A stretch of DNA of 64,000 nucleotides from Paracentrotus lividus. Taxonomy: Eukaryota; Echinodermata; Echinoidea; Camarodonta; Echinidae. This document shows, in pieces, positions 1 through 13,356 of this stretch. The stretch spans positions 25,280,312 to 25,344,311 of the forward strand of contig CALNVZ010000174.1 in NCBI GenBank assembly GCA_940671915.1. The letters run 5' to 3'. The notes below the pieces were generated by a model that was not told where the DNA came from, made no database searches, and saw nothing but the letters and a program-made list of their open reading frames with translations. Position numbers and translations under genes: made by a program. The first letter of the stretch is position 1. Each line of letters opens with the position of its first letter.

Positions 1-700
1 GTTGTCTCTTTGAGGTGGTGTAACTCAGATGTTTGAAGATAACAAGTGATGAAAATTTAGATTTATACCATTTGAATATGTACCTAGCCAAAAAGTACTA
101 TATTATTTTCATTGGTTATATTTGAAATTTTAAGCAATGGGTGTCGAGTTACACGGAATGGCTGATATCTAGTCACTTTTGTCAGATATTTTTTTGCTTA
201 AAGTAATTATCATGGACTATGTACGCACAGTTAATTTGGATCTAGTATTTACTTGAATTGTTGCATTTTTTGCAGTGGTCGTGCCACTTATGTTTTGGAT
301 GTCGTGTCACTCACGACACATAGAGGTGGACCATTTTCCACAGAGAGGGAATGATACATTGTACACTATTCATGTACATATACCAGCATTTATGGTACCC
401 TTGGAGATCTACTTAGGCACAAATCCAAAGCATAACCAATAATGGTCGGAAACCCATGTCTAAAATTTGTCGTGTCACTCACTCACCGTTTTTTAATCAT
501 AATTTCCAGGACCAATTGTAAAATTCAAATCTAACTGGTAATGACACATGCTACTCCTACATTATACGTAATATGGCAGTCATGAACCATTTATAACCTA
601 CAAGTGCGAAGATACACTCCCTTCTGTCTCTCCAATTGTCGTGTCACTCACGTTTGAATATGACCACATGTATAGTTGGACCCAAATGAATGTGTACTTC
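1..700. repeat. Decayed satellite with GTCGTGTCACTC words at 168-bp spacing
   Basis: GTCGTGTCACTC occurs at 301, 469 and 638 (spacings 168 and 169). A weaker relative lies near 141 (GTGTCGAGTTACAC). The 301 copy forms an imperfect hairpin, TGTCGTG-tcact-CACGACA. Sequence between the words has diverged, with only short shared blocks such as GGACC. Confidence 0.5.
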
Positions 701-3364
701 TGGTTGATGTGCATGTACAGCCAACTAATACACATTTATACATTTTTTACCTATAAGTAAAACAAACTGTCAATAACCTTAAAATATCCATAAATTTTAA
801 CCATTAAAATTATATATATAAATCTTTTTTTCTCATCGAGCATTTTCCCCAATATTTTAAATGACATCGGTGCCCCTGCAGCACACAAACAAAACCCTGT
901 GTACCAGCCTAGTACAGTATGCTGCTCAGCTTTCACTGTCAACATCATTAGGCTATGAACTGACATTTTGCAGCATCAGACAAATTCAGACTGCCATTTA
1001 TTATGCAATTTAAAGCACACCTTGCCCTGTTAGCAGTGCCGCAAGGGTTATGGTAGAACCTAGATGAAAAACATGTCAGAATTCGGGGAAAGAGAGTATG
1101 AGCGAAAGTGGCCTTGAGTATGAGTAGGTTGCGAGGTGGTACTGTACTTCCGTGCTGGAGTTAGATATTTCTGTTTTTATAGAAAAATATTCATGAAATG
1201 GCAATGAGAATGATATTTATGATCTCAATATTTCATTGAGGACATCATATTTTTCTTTCAGTAAAAATAGAATTTATTTGTGACTGTTGTTTCTTTTTCT
1301 TTGTATAGTGTGCTATACATGTAGAAAGTTTCCCTTTTCCTGTTTCCTGTTAGTCTCCTTCTCCAATTCTTTCTCCCTTGAACCTTCTTTCTTCTTTCAG
1401 ATCCATTTTTTTGTCAGAGAAGGTAAGTTTTTTTTTTAGACTTATTTTATTCAGAATGATATCTTCCTGACACTTTCATCTTGTTCTTGTTTGTCTTTCT
1501 AAATGCTTTTGTCGCCTTACTCATCTTTGATATTCAGTGCAATATCAATCTAAATGGATTCAAAATTCATGTAGTGGACTGAAATCATTTGATATGAAGA
1601 AAAATCCTGTTGACATTTCTTTGAAGTTTTTGTCCTGTTCATTATTATCATTATTCATCTTTCCCTCTTCATTGAGATCCACCCAACATTTGCAATGTAT
1701 TCCTGTGCATACAATGTAGTTCGCCATCCTTCTCCCTAGCCAGATGTTGGGAGATGCATTACGAATCATGCACTTCCACTGTAATATTGTCGGCACTAGA
1801 CCACTTGAAAACAAGAGGCAAATTGGCAGTAATGGAGTCTGGGCATTCATTCTCATGATTTTCTGTCAGGAGGTTTAACATGGATCCTTTATTTTCCTGT
1901 CTTCATTACATAATTGACATTTACAAAGTTTGGAGGGAGAAAATAGCTAAAAACAACCCTTAACCTATCTTGTGTGCAGTTTTATTTTGTGCAAGCAAAC
2001 CCAAGTGAGGATGAAATGCATGTCTGTGGTCCCATAGTGGTTTATAGCAGTTAGCGTTGAATTGTAATTATGATAATTGCAGCCCGTTTTGAACCTCACC
2101 TGTGCCAGGTGTAGGTTTTATTTAGGTCACTAGGACAAATTGACCCAATGGTTACATGTAGGTTTACAGATAATCAAACTCCCTTTATTGCATGCTTCTT
2201 TAATCTTGAAGGAATTGCTCAGAGCAAGAATTTCTTTTGCACTAGGTTTCCTATAATGGGAGATTTCACTTATAGTTGTATATTTCATATTCTTTACCTG
2301 ATGATACATGTAGAGTGTAAAGTTCAACAAACAAGATTGTAAATATACATGTCTTCATACAAAGGCTGCCTTATTTATAATGTTTATGACAAAATTATTT
2401 GGATTTCAGGAATTCACACACTTGGGGATTTTCCCTATAGATGTCCTATTCATTTAATATATAAGAAGTCCTTCCTGACTGAGGTTAACTATTGTATTAA
2501 AATCTCACTAAACTGCTATAACTGTCCATATTCTCCCTTTGGCTGCAAGCATTACTGGGAAGGAAATATTCTTGTCAAAATTCCTATAAATCATTGGTGA
2601 GACTGGAAGCTATTTATTTAAGCACACAATCAACATGGTTTGCATCTCAGAGAGTCTACTTCATGTTCGTTGATGGGTTTCGTATACATGATCTGATTTT
2701 TGTAATGCACCCGTGTTATTTCCTTTTTCAAATATTTATAAACTTGGAGAGCAGATCATGCTTTGCATTGTAATCGTGTGAGTCAAACTTGGAGCTCCAA
2801 TTTTATTTTTAAAAACATATTTATCAGATTATTCATTGTACAAAAATCGATTGAATTACAGTTTTATGATTAGTCGGGACTATCGTCCACTGGTTAAAGT
2901 GAGATTCTCAGAAATAATCCAGGCTGTCAAAAAATTTGAAGGAAATGACCAATTGTGTTGTACGTGGTGTGGCTTTCACTCAATAGCATTACCACCACCC
3001 ATGGACAAACATTAATCTCATCCTCCCCTTTCTTTCTGAATACTTTTTGTACTCCTCTGAGATCATAATTGAAACCAATTATGATTTGGTAAGTTCAAGG
3101 TCATAAAACAGGCCACTATCCATACTTTGTATACTGTTATTTACATGCATCGTAAGCCTACATGTACATTGTACATCTACGTACTTTGATCAGCTGTTCA
3201 AATTTAAATATAAAAAAGGGGGATGTAAGTTCAATATGGGCTCTGTACAAACATTGTCTTGATATATTTGCTTTGTTTGGTTTTGAATTGTGTGTGGGTG
3301 AGGGGGGGGGTGTCTTTGAATATAAAGTCTTGAAACCTACATGTACACACCAGTGCTCAACATA
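701..3364. other. Upstream region, nothing recognised
   Basis: AT-rich sequence whose short open frames on both strands lack coding character. It has TACATGTA words and a G-run near 3301. Confidence 0.5.
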
Positions 3365-3677
3365 AGCATGTGCCCCATTGCCCGGGGCAACCAGATTTGA
3401 CCCTTGGGCCACCAAATTTGGAAGAAATTATCAAAGTAGTTGCCCGAACTGGGCAATAACATTTTTTCGCGAGACTAATGTAAGGGCTTCAATGACATAC
3501 TAAATGTATTGGGCTTTTGACCCTGTAAACTAGATTACATTATGAGTTCATATTAAATCACATTTTATGCAAAGTGTTTTACCTCAAAATCAAATCTTCA
3601 ATGTTGTTGTTTGTTTTTTTTTATATCAGGGCAACCAGTTTTTTTTTTGTTCTTTTTCGGGAAACCATTTTGGAGGG
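3365..3677 (+). repeat. Dispersed GGGCAACC-rich repeat, copy A
   Basis: It shares long blocks with 21250-21612 in the same orientation: CATGTGCCC, GGGGCAACCAGATT, AAATTTGGAAGAAAT-ATCAAAG and CTAAATGTATTGGGCTTTTG. Short inverted GGGCAAC/GTTGCCC pairs recur inside both copies. No ends with target duplications were seen, so the class is unknown. Confidence 0.8.
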
Positions 3678-5118
3678 TATAAAAGTTTAGTGTTGAGTGT
3701 TGCTACACACAGTATACATGTATGCATCATATTGCTTTCAACAGTGGAAGGAGCAACTACTATGATTTTTTATGATTTAGTGAGATCACTTACTTTGTAA
3801 ACTGAGATTTAGCCCCATAAAAATAAATAATCTTGATCCTTTGTTTAGAATATGAATCTTGATCAAATCACTGATAAAAGCATGACTCAATTCGGGCACG
3901 GATAAGGGGGGGGGGGCCTCCCCTACAGCCAAAATTAAGAAAACGGGGAGCTAAAATCTGCAAATTTGGGCCTTCGGATCCATCACTTCACATTTTACCA
4001 GGCTACCTGTGCATGTATTTTGGCATTTAAGCATCCATAAGTCTTGCATGCTGGAGTCAATAAACTTTAATGATCATGGGAAGGGAAGTGCTTGAAAGTC
4101 ACTGTTCCACTATGAACTTTTTGAGCATGCGTATTCTCTTCATATTTTCCCCCTTATCACTTGTACAGGCATTTGCACAAGATGTCTATGCTAGATAAAA
4201 CAATATGTTGCTACTGATTGAGAGTAACATTATACCCAGGGTTTCTTCTGTTCTTCATCTTGCACTTTAATTTCATGAAATGTTTATGGAAACCATGGAT
4301 CATAATAAGGATCCTTGTTGAAACTAGGGTTGATTTCAAGGCATAAACCAAACCATGATCCATGCATATAAATCGTTGAATAAATTATAAACCTTTACAA
4401 AAGATAGACCTTCAGTGGGAGCATTACGATCCATGGTTGGAGTCAGGCTTCAGAAAAGCAAACTGGGGGGGGGAAAGAGAAAAATATAGTTTACTGTTTT
4501 TAGCAATAAAGATGTTCTAGATTCCTGTTTCGTTTTTGATAAACACCTAATTTTTTTCTAATTGTTACATACATTTACAAGGCATATTTTATATTTTCCA
4601 GTGGATATTGTTTGCATGATGATAATCTTATCAAATATGAGCAATGCAAGTAAACTAATTTTAAACATGAAAATATCTGTATTTCTTTTTATCAAACTAT
4701 GATTTAAAAAAAAAAAGGATTGAAGAGAAAAGGTGCTGTGTGAAGATCTTTAGTACCTACCTGTATGTAGGCTATTATTCAAAAGGGGGAATTATTTCTA
4801 CCCTCTGGGGAATCAAAACCAAGCATGGGTGAAATTCCAGGATGACTTGTAAGGAGTAAATTCATTCCAACACTTCACTGATGGATTTGGTCATTTCTTG
4901 ACCTGGCTAACCCCTAGCATTAAAAGGTCAAAGTTATCTTGGCCTAACCGAGCTACAGGTTGTTTATAGTAGGAGGAGAAGTATTTGACTTTTAAAGTTC
5001 TTGAAACATGTTTGACCCGATTCATTTGATCATCAAATTGTAAGCTTGATCTTTAGAGGGCCTAGATCTACCTGAACTTGAATTTAGGCCTTCCAATGAA
5101 AATATTCTGAGGTGAAGA
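3678..5118. other. Upstream region, nothing recognised
   Basis: AT-rich sequence with a G-run (3907-3916) and a pair of imperfect ATGGATCATAAT/CCATGATCCATG words near 4295-4360. No gene is seen. Confidence 0.45.
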
Positions 5119-5268
5119 ATGAAGCCACTGATTAGCAAAACGGAGAGACTGCTCAAGAGCTTCACCAATCTGATGGGCTCGTCAGCAGGTGAAAGTGAGG
5201 GGGCGGGGATGGAAGACATATTTATTGTTGCGGGCATTCACGTGGACGAATGCACGGGTCGAAGATGA
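5119..5268 (+). CDS. Unassigned 49-codon ORF, possible upstream first exon
   Basis: The frame runs from ATG 5119 to TGA 5266-5268. It starts MKPLISKTERLLKSFTNLMG and later has EDIFIVAGIHVDE, more coding-like than its AT-rich surroundings. A good donor, GCAG|GTGAAAG, lies at 5186/5187, and a GGGGCGGGG box lies at 5199-5207. It could be a first exon of an upstream gene, an alternative BTBD7 first exon, a micropeptide, or chance. I do not recognise the protein. Confidence 0.2.
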   Translation: MKPLISKTERLLKSFTNLMGSSAGESEGAGMEDIFIVAGIHVDECTGRR

Positions 5269-8200
5269 GAGAGAAATTGGACAGGGGGATTTCAGATTCT
5301 GTTTCATTAGTGAGGAGAGCAGGATTTGCAAGATTGTATTCAGGTTCGTTGAATGATTTCAAATTGGGTCTCGTGTATGTGTGGATGCGCAGTGACTTGG
5401 AATATTGGTAGGAATGATATTACACGCAGTACATGCTCTGAGTGCACTGCACTCTGGTATGTTATCGTTTTAAAACCATGATTTAGAATACATTGACTTT
5501 GTGTATACTGGGCAATCTGGAGAATTGATTATTGAATTGTGTTGATATTTATAGATTTTCCCACTCCGTGCTGACTGATATTCTAGAAGATGATTTTAGT
5601 CTGATCTCCTAACTCCTTGGTCTGATGTAGTATGGTACTGTCAATGTTTTAAAAATCCAGTATTAAATATGATGAAAAGGAAGAAGAAGTATTAAAGCAA
5701 AAGGTTTTTACGTAGACCTGTATGTTAAGCATGTCTACTTTATGTCATGATACATGATAAAATTGATTGCATTCCAAACAGTGGTTGTTTCTAAGCTACT
5801 ATTTTGAATGGCAGAGAAGACCTGCACTAGTAAAAATGAACAATAAAAATTAAGATATGAATTTAACTACAAATTGCAACATACTTGATGTACACACAAT
5901 TATTAAAAGTGTGACATAATTTTTAGGCTTGAAATGCACCTTGTACGTTTATGAGTTCACTATGATTTTGATAACCTAGAAAGATACATTTATTTGCCCA
6001 CGCTCATTACTTAAATCAAATTGGTTGTGAGGTCACTAAGGTTCTGCAATCAATAAAATGTACATCATTGCACATTTCTGTTTCCATGGATGCACATGTA
6101 CTTGAATGAACATCGTAATCAGTTTTATGTCTCTGATGTGCATATCTTTACAATGTGTACAAAGCAATATGAAATGGTAGGCCTACATGTAGGTCAATCC
6201 ATGTTTAGCAGAGATCCACTTAATGTTTTCCAGTGGATCAAAAATTGAGATAAAATTTGTTTTGAGAGAATTTGGATTTCCAGATGAAATTGTGGAGCCT
6301 CGATACATGGATGTGTCCTTTACACCCACAATGTATTTTGATATTTTCTATATTGCTTACAAGTATTTTTTTTGAACTAGACATTTTATTTCATACAGGT
6401 ATGAATTATGAGTATTTCATTATTTTTCCAATGTGTAGGATTTTCTGTGATGAAACTGAGAGAAGGGGAGCTACTTTCACCTTTTAAAGGCAGCAGTTGA
6501 ATTCTTCAGGGAAACAAAAGGCATTCATACACACAGGTACATTGACCTCCTTTCAGGACTTTCTGTTCTCTTTCCTCGATTTACCTACAAATAGAATGAT
6601 ATTAGTAATGTTTTATTTGGATTTTCCGCATGACTGCATGTTTTATGCAGACATGCTATAGTCATAAAGTTCATATTTACTGTTCATAATGAAATGGAAA
6701 TTTGATATGGGTACATGGTATGGGTCTACATGATTAAACATATGCATACATAATACCCCTTAGATGAAAGCTTTAATTATTACAATGTACAATGTAAGCT
6801 CTAAATTACTACTGTATCTACTGTAAAAATGGAAAATTGTCTGCATATCTTGCACAGCTGTTGTCTGCAAAATGACAAATTGGCAAACATGTTTTTCTAT
6901 CCCTCAGCATGATAATTAGCCTGCTCGAAAATTCTTATTTTACACTACAATATAATAAAAGTCAGTACACTCAGACAGTGGCATTCAGATCTTTGAAATT
7001 GAAAAAAAAAAAAATCATGTGGGGGTAGACTTGCCCTTTAAATATTAAATCAGACACGAAAACCACTACCGTCCACTGTGATGTATGGGAATGCTTATTG
7101 GGGTGCATGCAACCAAGAGTAAATGAAGTCTGCACACAGGTAAATCAGGGCTGAAATTAGCTGGAAATGGTTATCGCATGGCAGACGAACCATACTTCCA
7201 TCCCAGAGACCTGCTATGGAGGAAAGTAAGGGAGTGGGTAGTTTCGTATAACGATGATTTACATGCCAGATAACGTCGGGTACATCTGTAAAAATGAGAA
7301 AGGTCTGCGTTTCATAGAGAACAAAGGGGGTAATTGCACTGCAGAGTGCTGCTTCTACATTTATCGCAGAACACTATAGTAAATGTGCAATGTATTTATA
7401 GAAAACCGTCTTCAGGAAACAATGGGTTTGGTATTTTATAGATTTTAATTTCTTTCAAACATGTACATATATGTAGAAAAGAAAATGATACAAAAGTAAC
7501 TGTCATGTGCCTAAAAGCACAGTCTCACTTGTTGTAGAGTGTTAAAAATAGGTGATTCTTGCCACTATCTTTTATTCTTGTGTGTTTTTGTTTGTTTGTT
7601 TACTGTCACATTATGTTGTACAGTATACATTCAATCTCTTAGTATGAAGTCCTCATGAATCAAAACACAAAAGCCACCACGCCCTACCCCTACGAAGAAT
7701 ATTTCAATAGTGATAGGCTGACACCAGAAAAGAATTTAAATAAAGTATGGTTCATGTATATGATATTCTTTTTTCTAACTGCATGTAGCTAGCTAGCTAC
7801 AATGTACAATGTACATTTGTCCTTTACCTCAATAGAATTATGTTGTTGATACTTGATATTCTCCATGGAAGAAAGTAAATCAAAACTTGGATGAAAAAAA
7901 AAAGAAATTATAATTCAAAGTTGAAAGGTTTGAATTAAAAATTTTAAAGTTTTTTGAAGCTCTCTCATTGTCACGATATTAAAATTACTGTAATAAATAT
8001 GTACATATACACTGTACACAGCATAGTGAATCCTGATACTTGCATGTAAGTCTTAAATTGTATCACAAATTTCATCTTACATGTAAGTCAGCTAAAAGAT
8101 AATAAGTCTAAAAACTTGGTGCATTGTCCGTGTACATTTATAGGCTAGTATGTAGATTGAGAATGATGCAATTATTTGTCATTGAATCAAATCAAACGTA

Positions 8201-11200
8201 CCAATTATCATTAATGGCCATTCATGCTCATTAATGTGAAGCTGTGAACGTCCAGTTTGTTGAGTGGTTTATTGCCTTCTAATACAAGACACTTCATTAA
8301 AATCAAATGTACCTCTGAACGATGGTCATTAAAACCACATTGTTCATTATAGGCTCGCATTCATCAGATTGAAGGAAAGAGTAATCATACAGTTACACGT
8401 TCCTAATTTCTTGCGTGACTGCAGAATTCACTCACCCCCTCAAGTTTCTAAATACACTCAGCTTTTAATACTTAATGAATGGGAGTAGCAAAGAGTTTTA
8501 TTGGTCGGTGTGTAAGCTAACGTTTCAATAGGGAGGCTGTGAGTCACCCCGTAGGTTGAAGCAACCTTCACTAATTAAGTGCTCACAAGATTGAAAAATT
8601 ATGCAGTAGGGGAGGAAATTTGTTTTTACCCAGTAAAGAGTATCTTTAAGATGAGCAATGGCTTCATACTGTATTTATCACAGTAAAAATATGGAAATTA
8701 TTAATATGTTTGGCAGCTTGGTTCAGATTTTTTTTGTTCATATATATATGCATGTAGCTAGGGAGAATATAAACATGTATTTTGAAATTTGTCTTCTGTT
8801 TTGCAAAATGACGAATATGTTCATTTGTTGTGTGCAGTAAAGGTCATAGTATGACAGAAAGAATTATTTTTTCAAGAATAGAGCAGAATTGAACTTTTCT
8901 TTCTTTTTTATTTTTAATTCAAAGCCCTTTTATTCACAAGGTGTATGTATCTCCTTCATACATGTATCTGCTACATACATGTTTTCTGCAAAGTTATGTA
9001 GACATTGTAAGTCCATTTGTGATGATTTTGTAATAACATACTGTGCAATTCACATTCAAATTCACTCCCCCCCCCCCTGATACATTGAAATTATTATAAA
9101 ATTATCTATCAAGTACATTTTTTTTTTTCTTCAAATGGGGAGGAAATCCAGCATTCTTTATCAAGGCATATATCAATGCTGTCAGCTGATGTGTAATACA
9201 GGGCTGGTGTAATATGACAGCTAGAGGGAATGACTCACAGTTTAACAAACCAGCCCCATATTACTATGCAAATCCAAGCAGGCACTGGAATACTGCAACG
9301 TTCCTGGTTGTGTGCAACAGGGGGAAAAGGATTTTCTTTTATGGAGGAAAAGATGGCTGAATATACATAGAGTCTTGCACAGACCGTGCATGTTTAATTG
9401 TATTCTTTTAAAATGTTTTTGTAAAAAAACATATTACAAAAGATTTAAATATTATACAAGCTTCATGTTTGCAAACTGATTAATATTTTATAATTAGGTT
9501 TGAAAATCCGTAAAAAGTTTTATCTGATACATACATGTAGAGTTCAATAGAGGGTGTAGAATTCTTCATTACACAATCAAGTGGTTTTTTTTTTTTTTTT
9601 TTTTTTTTTAGTTAGTTACATGTTTCTTATGAGGCTTTTGCGAACTTACAGCATGCTTTGCCAGACAATTAGTCAATCACAAAGTCAATCAAAAACTTGA
9701 TTGTGTCATGTAGAATTCTACTTTCTCTATTTGGTTTGCATAATTATTAGTTCAAACATATCAGAATATAGTAGTCTAAAATGGAATAACAAAAATCAGG
9801 AAAAGACATAAAAAACCAGTATGTAAAATTGTATCTCAGGATGGCACATGTACAGAACATGGGTTTTCCTTTTTCAAGGATTGATGATTTGTCTAACGTT
9901 AGATGAATGATGCTGTACTTTTAACATCATGACTTGCATTACTAGAAACATGCAGCCAAGATGTGGTTGTTCTTCAGTCAACTTCATACCACCCCATCCA
10001 GGAAGCTGGCTTAATAAATTGAGACAAGAGGAACACCCTGCTAAATAAAGCTCTGGCATTGACGCATCCATATATATTTCCAAATGATTTATCGTGGCAA
10101 CTTTCATATTAGAGTACAGTCATAACCCAGACTGAAACAGCTTTTAGGTTGCCACGGCAATCATACAACAGGTGCACATTGAAAGTGTGAAGCCCGTAAT
10201 AATATGCCATTCAAAGTTTAATGTGGTACGGTACTTGTATGTGAGAAAACATATGATGGATTTGAGTTACGTAGGAACAACGATTAATCATTCATGAAGA
10301 TGAATTATTGGGTCTGTGCGGCTGGTTTTAATGCATTTTTGAAGAGATGTAATGTGACCTTCATCATCATTTTTTTTCCATGGTTATTTTTAATGCATAT
10401 TATAAACGATGAGGTTTAACCTTCACTAACTGTATTTTTGTGAGTTTGATCTGTTTGAAAATATATTTTTGTCTAACCATGTTAAACTTGAAATGTTTTA
10501 TTTAGAGCTTATTTAATTTTGATACCTGGAAAGTTTAATACAGTTGTTTGAAATAAATCTCCAATACTGCTGCAACAATTATGTTCTAAAAAGTAGCTCT
10601 ATGCAAGATATTAAAATGTTAGAATATACTTATATAGTGAAATATATGTAGATGTTTTTTGAGGGGTAATCTCACCATGGAACTGGTCTTACATTTTGGT
10701 TTTTTTTAAATACAATTTTGTATAAATCTTCCTCTTGTTTTTGAAAGTGCTATTCCATTCAGTGGGTATGCAGAGATGACATATTTAAGAGACTGGTTGC
10801 TAATTCAAAATGAAAAAGGTTGCAGGCGCAGTGAGGTATGAGAAGGGAACGTGTTGACTGAGAGGGGTAGTGAATATACAGTTTACTGATTAATAAGTGT
10901 GGACACATCTAGTTGTTTTTCTTGTAATTTTCTTTCAAAGGAGAAAGAGATTGCAAGGTTTTTGGATTTGAATGTTTCGTATTCCATGGATCAGTGTACT
11001 GTACATCTACATTTTGTTACAGCCTCAAAGTAATCAGAGAAAGTTGAAATATGTTTTGAGTAATTTACAATATTTTTGTTTAGTTTGCAATTTGGTCCTT
11101 TCCCGATTAACTTAACAAATATATTTTACCCCTTCATTAATTAGGACTACATATATTTACACTCCAATACCCCCCCCCCCCCATTTTAATTACCTACAAT

Positions 11201-12242
11201 GTAATTTCAACATCTTCAAAATACGGAGCTTTTTAATGTGTTATACTATTAGGAATCCTGCTCTGCTAAATTCTTTGTGTCATCTTGTGAGCTTCCATAG
11301 AAAATGATTCATATTTATTCCATCACATTTTAATTTATTTTCAATGAATGCAATCCTGTATTTTCTACCAATGGGACACAGCTGTCATGATGCAAACACA
11401 TTCTGTGTCTCCCTCAGGTATCAAACTACAATGTACTACAATCTTCCAATCTATTCTTCATTGTACATGAAGCAAACAATTTTCCAAATAGCATGGCAGA
11501 GGCAACCGACGTGTTTCTCTGGTACATGTCATTGCACTCAAAGAAAATTTTATTGTCTGAGAAATTTATGTGATCAATATTTAACTGAAATTTCTAATGT
11601 TCTTTATGAAATGCTGTGTGTTATGCTTTCTGTCTGAGATTCGTGTAGTATCCCTGTACCTGTCATATTTAATTTTCTTCTCATTGAATGATACATCTAA
11701 GCTTAGAGATGTAATTTTCATGTCTCCACTATTTCATCTTCCTGACACTTGTTTGGAAGAATATTGATATCAAGAAAACAGAATCAACATCAACTAAAAT
11801 TCTATAAAACAATATTGCAAAGTCTGTTAAAACCATAACAATATCAAGGAAACTATAGGGCATATGGTACATCAGAATGTTTTGGAACAAAATGTGAAAA
11901 TACCCTAGTTAAAAGTATGATCATGGGTACGAGTATACATGTACCTTCTTGATTTGAGAGAAAATATAATACATCTATCCTTCAATTTCTGTTGCACAGA
12001 AAACCTCTTTATTTATTCAAGAGCAGGTTAGTGGTCCTACATGTAGTAGTAGTTGTCTCCCTGATAAACCCTGGTGTTGTCCAGGGATGCCAGACTTGGG
12101 CATTGGAAGTCCAGATATCTATCAAACCGAGAGAAGAAAAAAAGAAGGAAACAAATTTGCCATCCACTCCAGCACACTCAACATTATGCATACCAGGCAT
12201 ATCTACCACTGTACAGATGTCTGTCTGTCTGTCTGTCTTTTT
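5269..12242. other. Upstream region, nothing recognised
   Basis: About 7 kb of AT-rich sequence with homopolymer runs (T-run about 9583-9610, C-run about 11168-11181) and frequent TACATGTA/TGTACA words. No exon, RNA gene or bounded transposon was found. Confidence 0.45.
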
Positions 12243-12376
12243 TTGAGGGAGATCATGTGGAAAAGCCATTGAGATGCCTTCCTGTAGAAGCTGTGATTGG
12301 GGATGAGAGTCCTTGGATGACAGCTGAATCAAACCTAGCTGCAATGATGGAAACAGAAGATGATATGAACCTCTGA
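12243..12376 (+). CDS. Coding-like 3' exon candidate, unassigned
   Basis: In one frame the sequence reads EGDHVEKPLRCLPVEAVIGD, then ESPWMTAESNLAAMMETEDD, and stops at TGA 12374-12376. It directly follows a CTGT/T-rich pyrimidine tract (12219-12243) ending GAG, which could be an acceptor. Acidic composition and codon choice resemble a real C-terminus. The minus strand is also open here (12392-12009), which weakens the case. No family is recognised. Confidence 0.25.
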
Positions 12377-13356
12377 CATACACACATCCCATTTATGGAT
12401 CCATATTTTATATTTTATCAGACTCTCATGAAGCTACCTTACAGTGGATATTAAAGCTACTTTTATGTGGATCCATCTTTCAAGTACTAGTCTGGTTATT
12501 AACTTTTGAACAACAGACATTTCATAACTGTAAAATCGTAAACTTTTGCAAATTTTCAATAATGGCCATTTTCTTGGCATGAAACTTTCGCCTATTGCCC
12601 CCCGAAAAAAGCATTATTAATTGAAATTTATTCTACAGATATGGTGGAATTTTAAAGCAAGTCTGTTTTTTTGTACATTTTGTATCAATTTCAGATTGAA
12701 ACATGTGCATGTGTAATGTTGAAAGCTCAAAACTATCCCATTTATGTACATTTGAATCCATATTCAATAGTGGTCTTGAATTCAGAATGTCTAATGGTGT
12801 ACATTACAATGTACAATACTTTTGGTTTTGCTTTGGGTGTTTTGTTCTTTTTGTTTGGGTGTTGTTGTTTTTTTGTTTTTTTTAATGGGGGGAGGGTTCT
12901 ACTTTTAATATTGAGATTGTTGTAGAGTACATGTATGCGTTTTCAATCAATATTTTGTTGTCATTAAGCACTCGTGAGGAGTTATTAACATACAACGATG
13001 CTTAATTTTCTTCCGTGTTGGATACCGCTTCCTTTTCTCAACTCGCTGCCCATAATGATGTTCAGACCTAAGTAAATCCAATTAGATCAGATGAATTGAA
13101 GGCCAAGCCCAAATTAACCAGATTTTCATTCCAACCCTGCCCCACTCACTGGACACGCATCATATTATTAAATTCTGCAAGAACATGCTATTCAGTATGG
13201 TGCACTCGGAAGCTTTGTAGGATGCCTATAAGGGAAAGCTAGAGATGCCCTAATCAGTGCGAGCCAATAATTTTGTGTGAGCTCATAATGCATTAGAATT
13301 CATTTCTCGACTACATGAAATATTACATATTATGTTCATGTAGGGCCTATGTATTT
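12377..13356. other. Upstream region, nothing recognised
   Basis: AT-rich, with T/G-rich runs at 12825-12885. No gene is seen. Confidence 0.45.

Noticed and set aside
12009-12392. 127-aa minus-strand open frame
   Set aside because: It overlaps the better-looking plus-strand frame, contains a CTGT repeat translation, and matches nothing I know.
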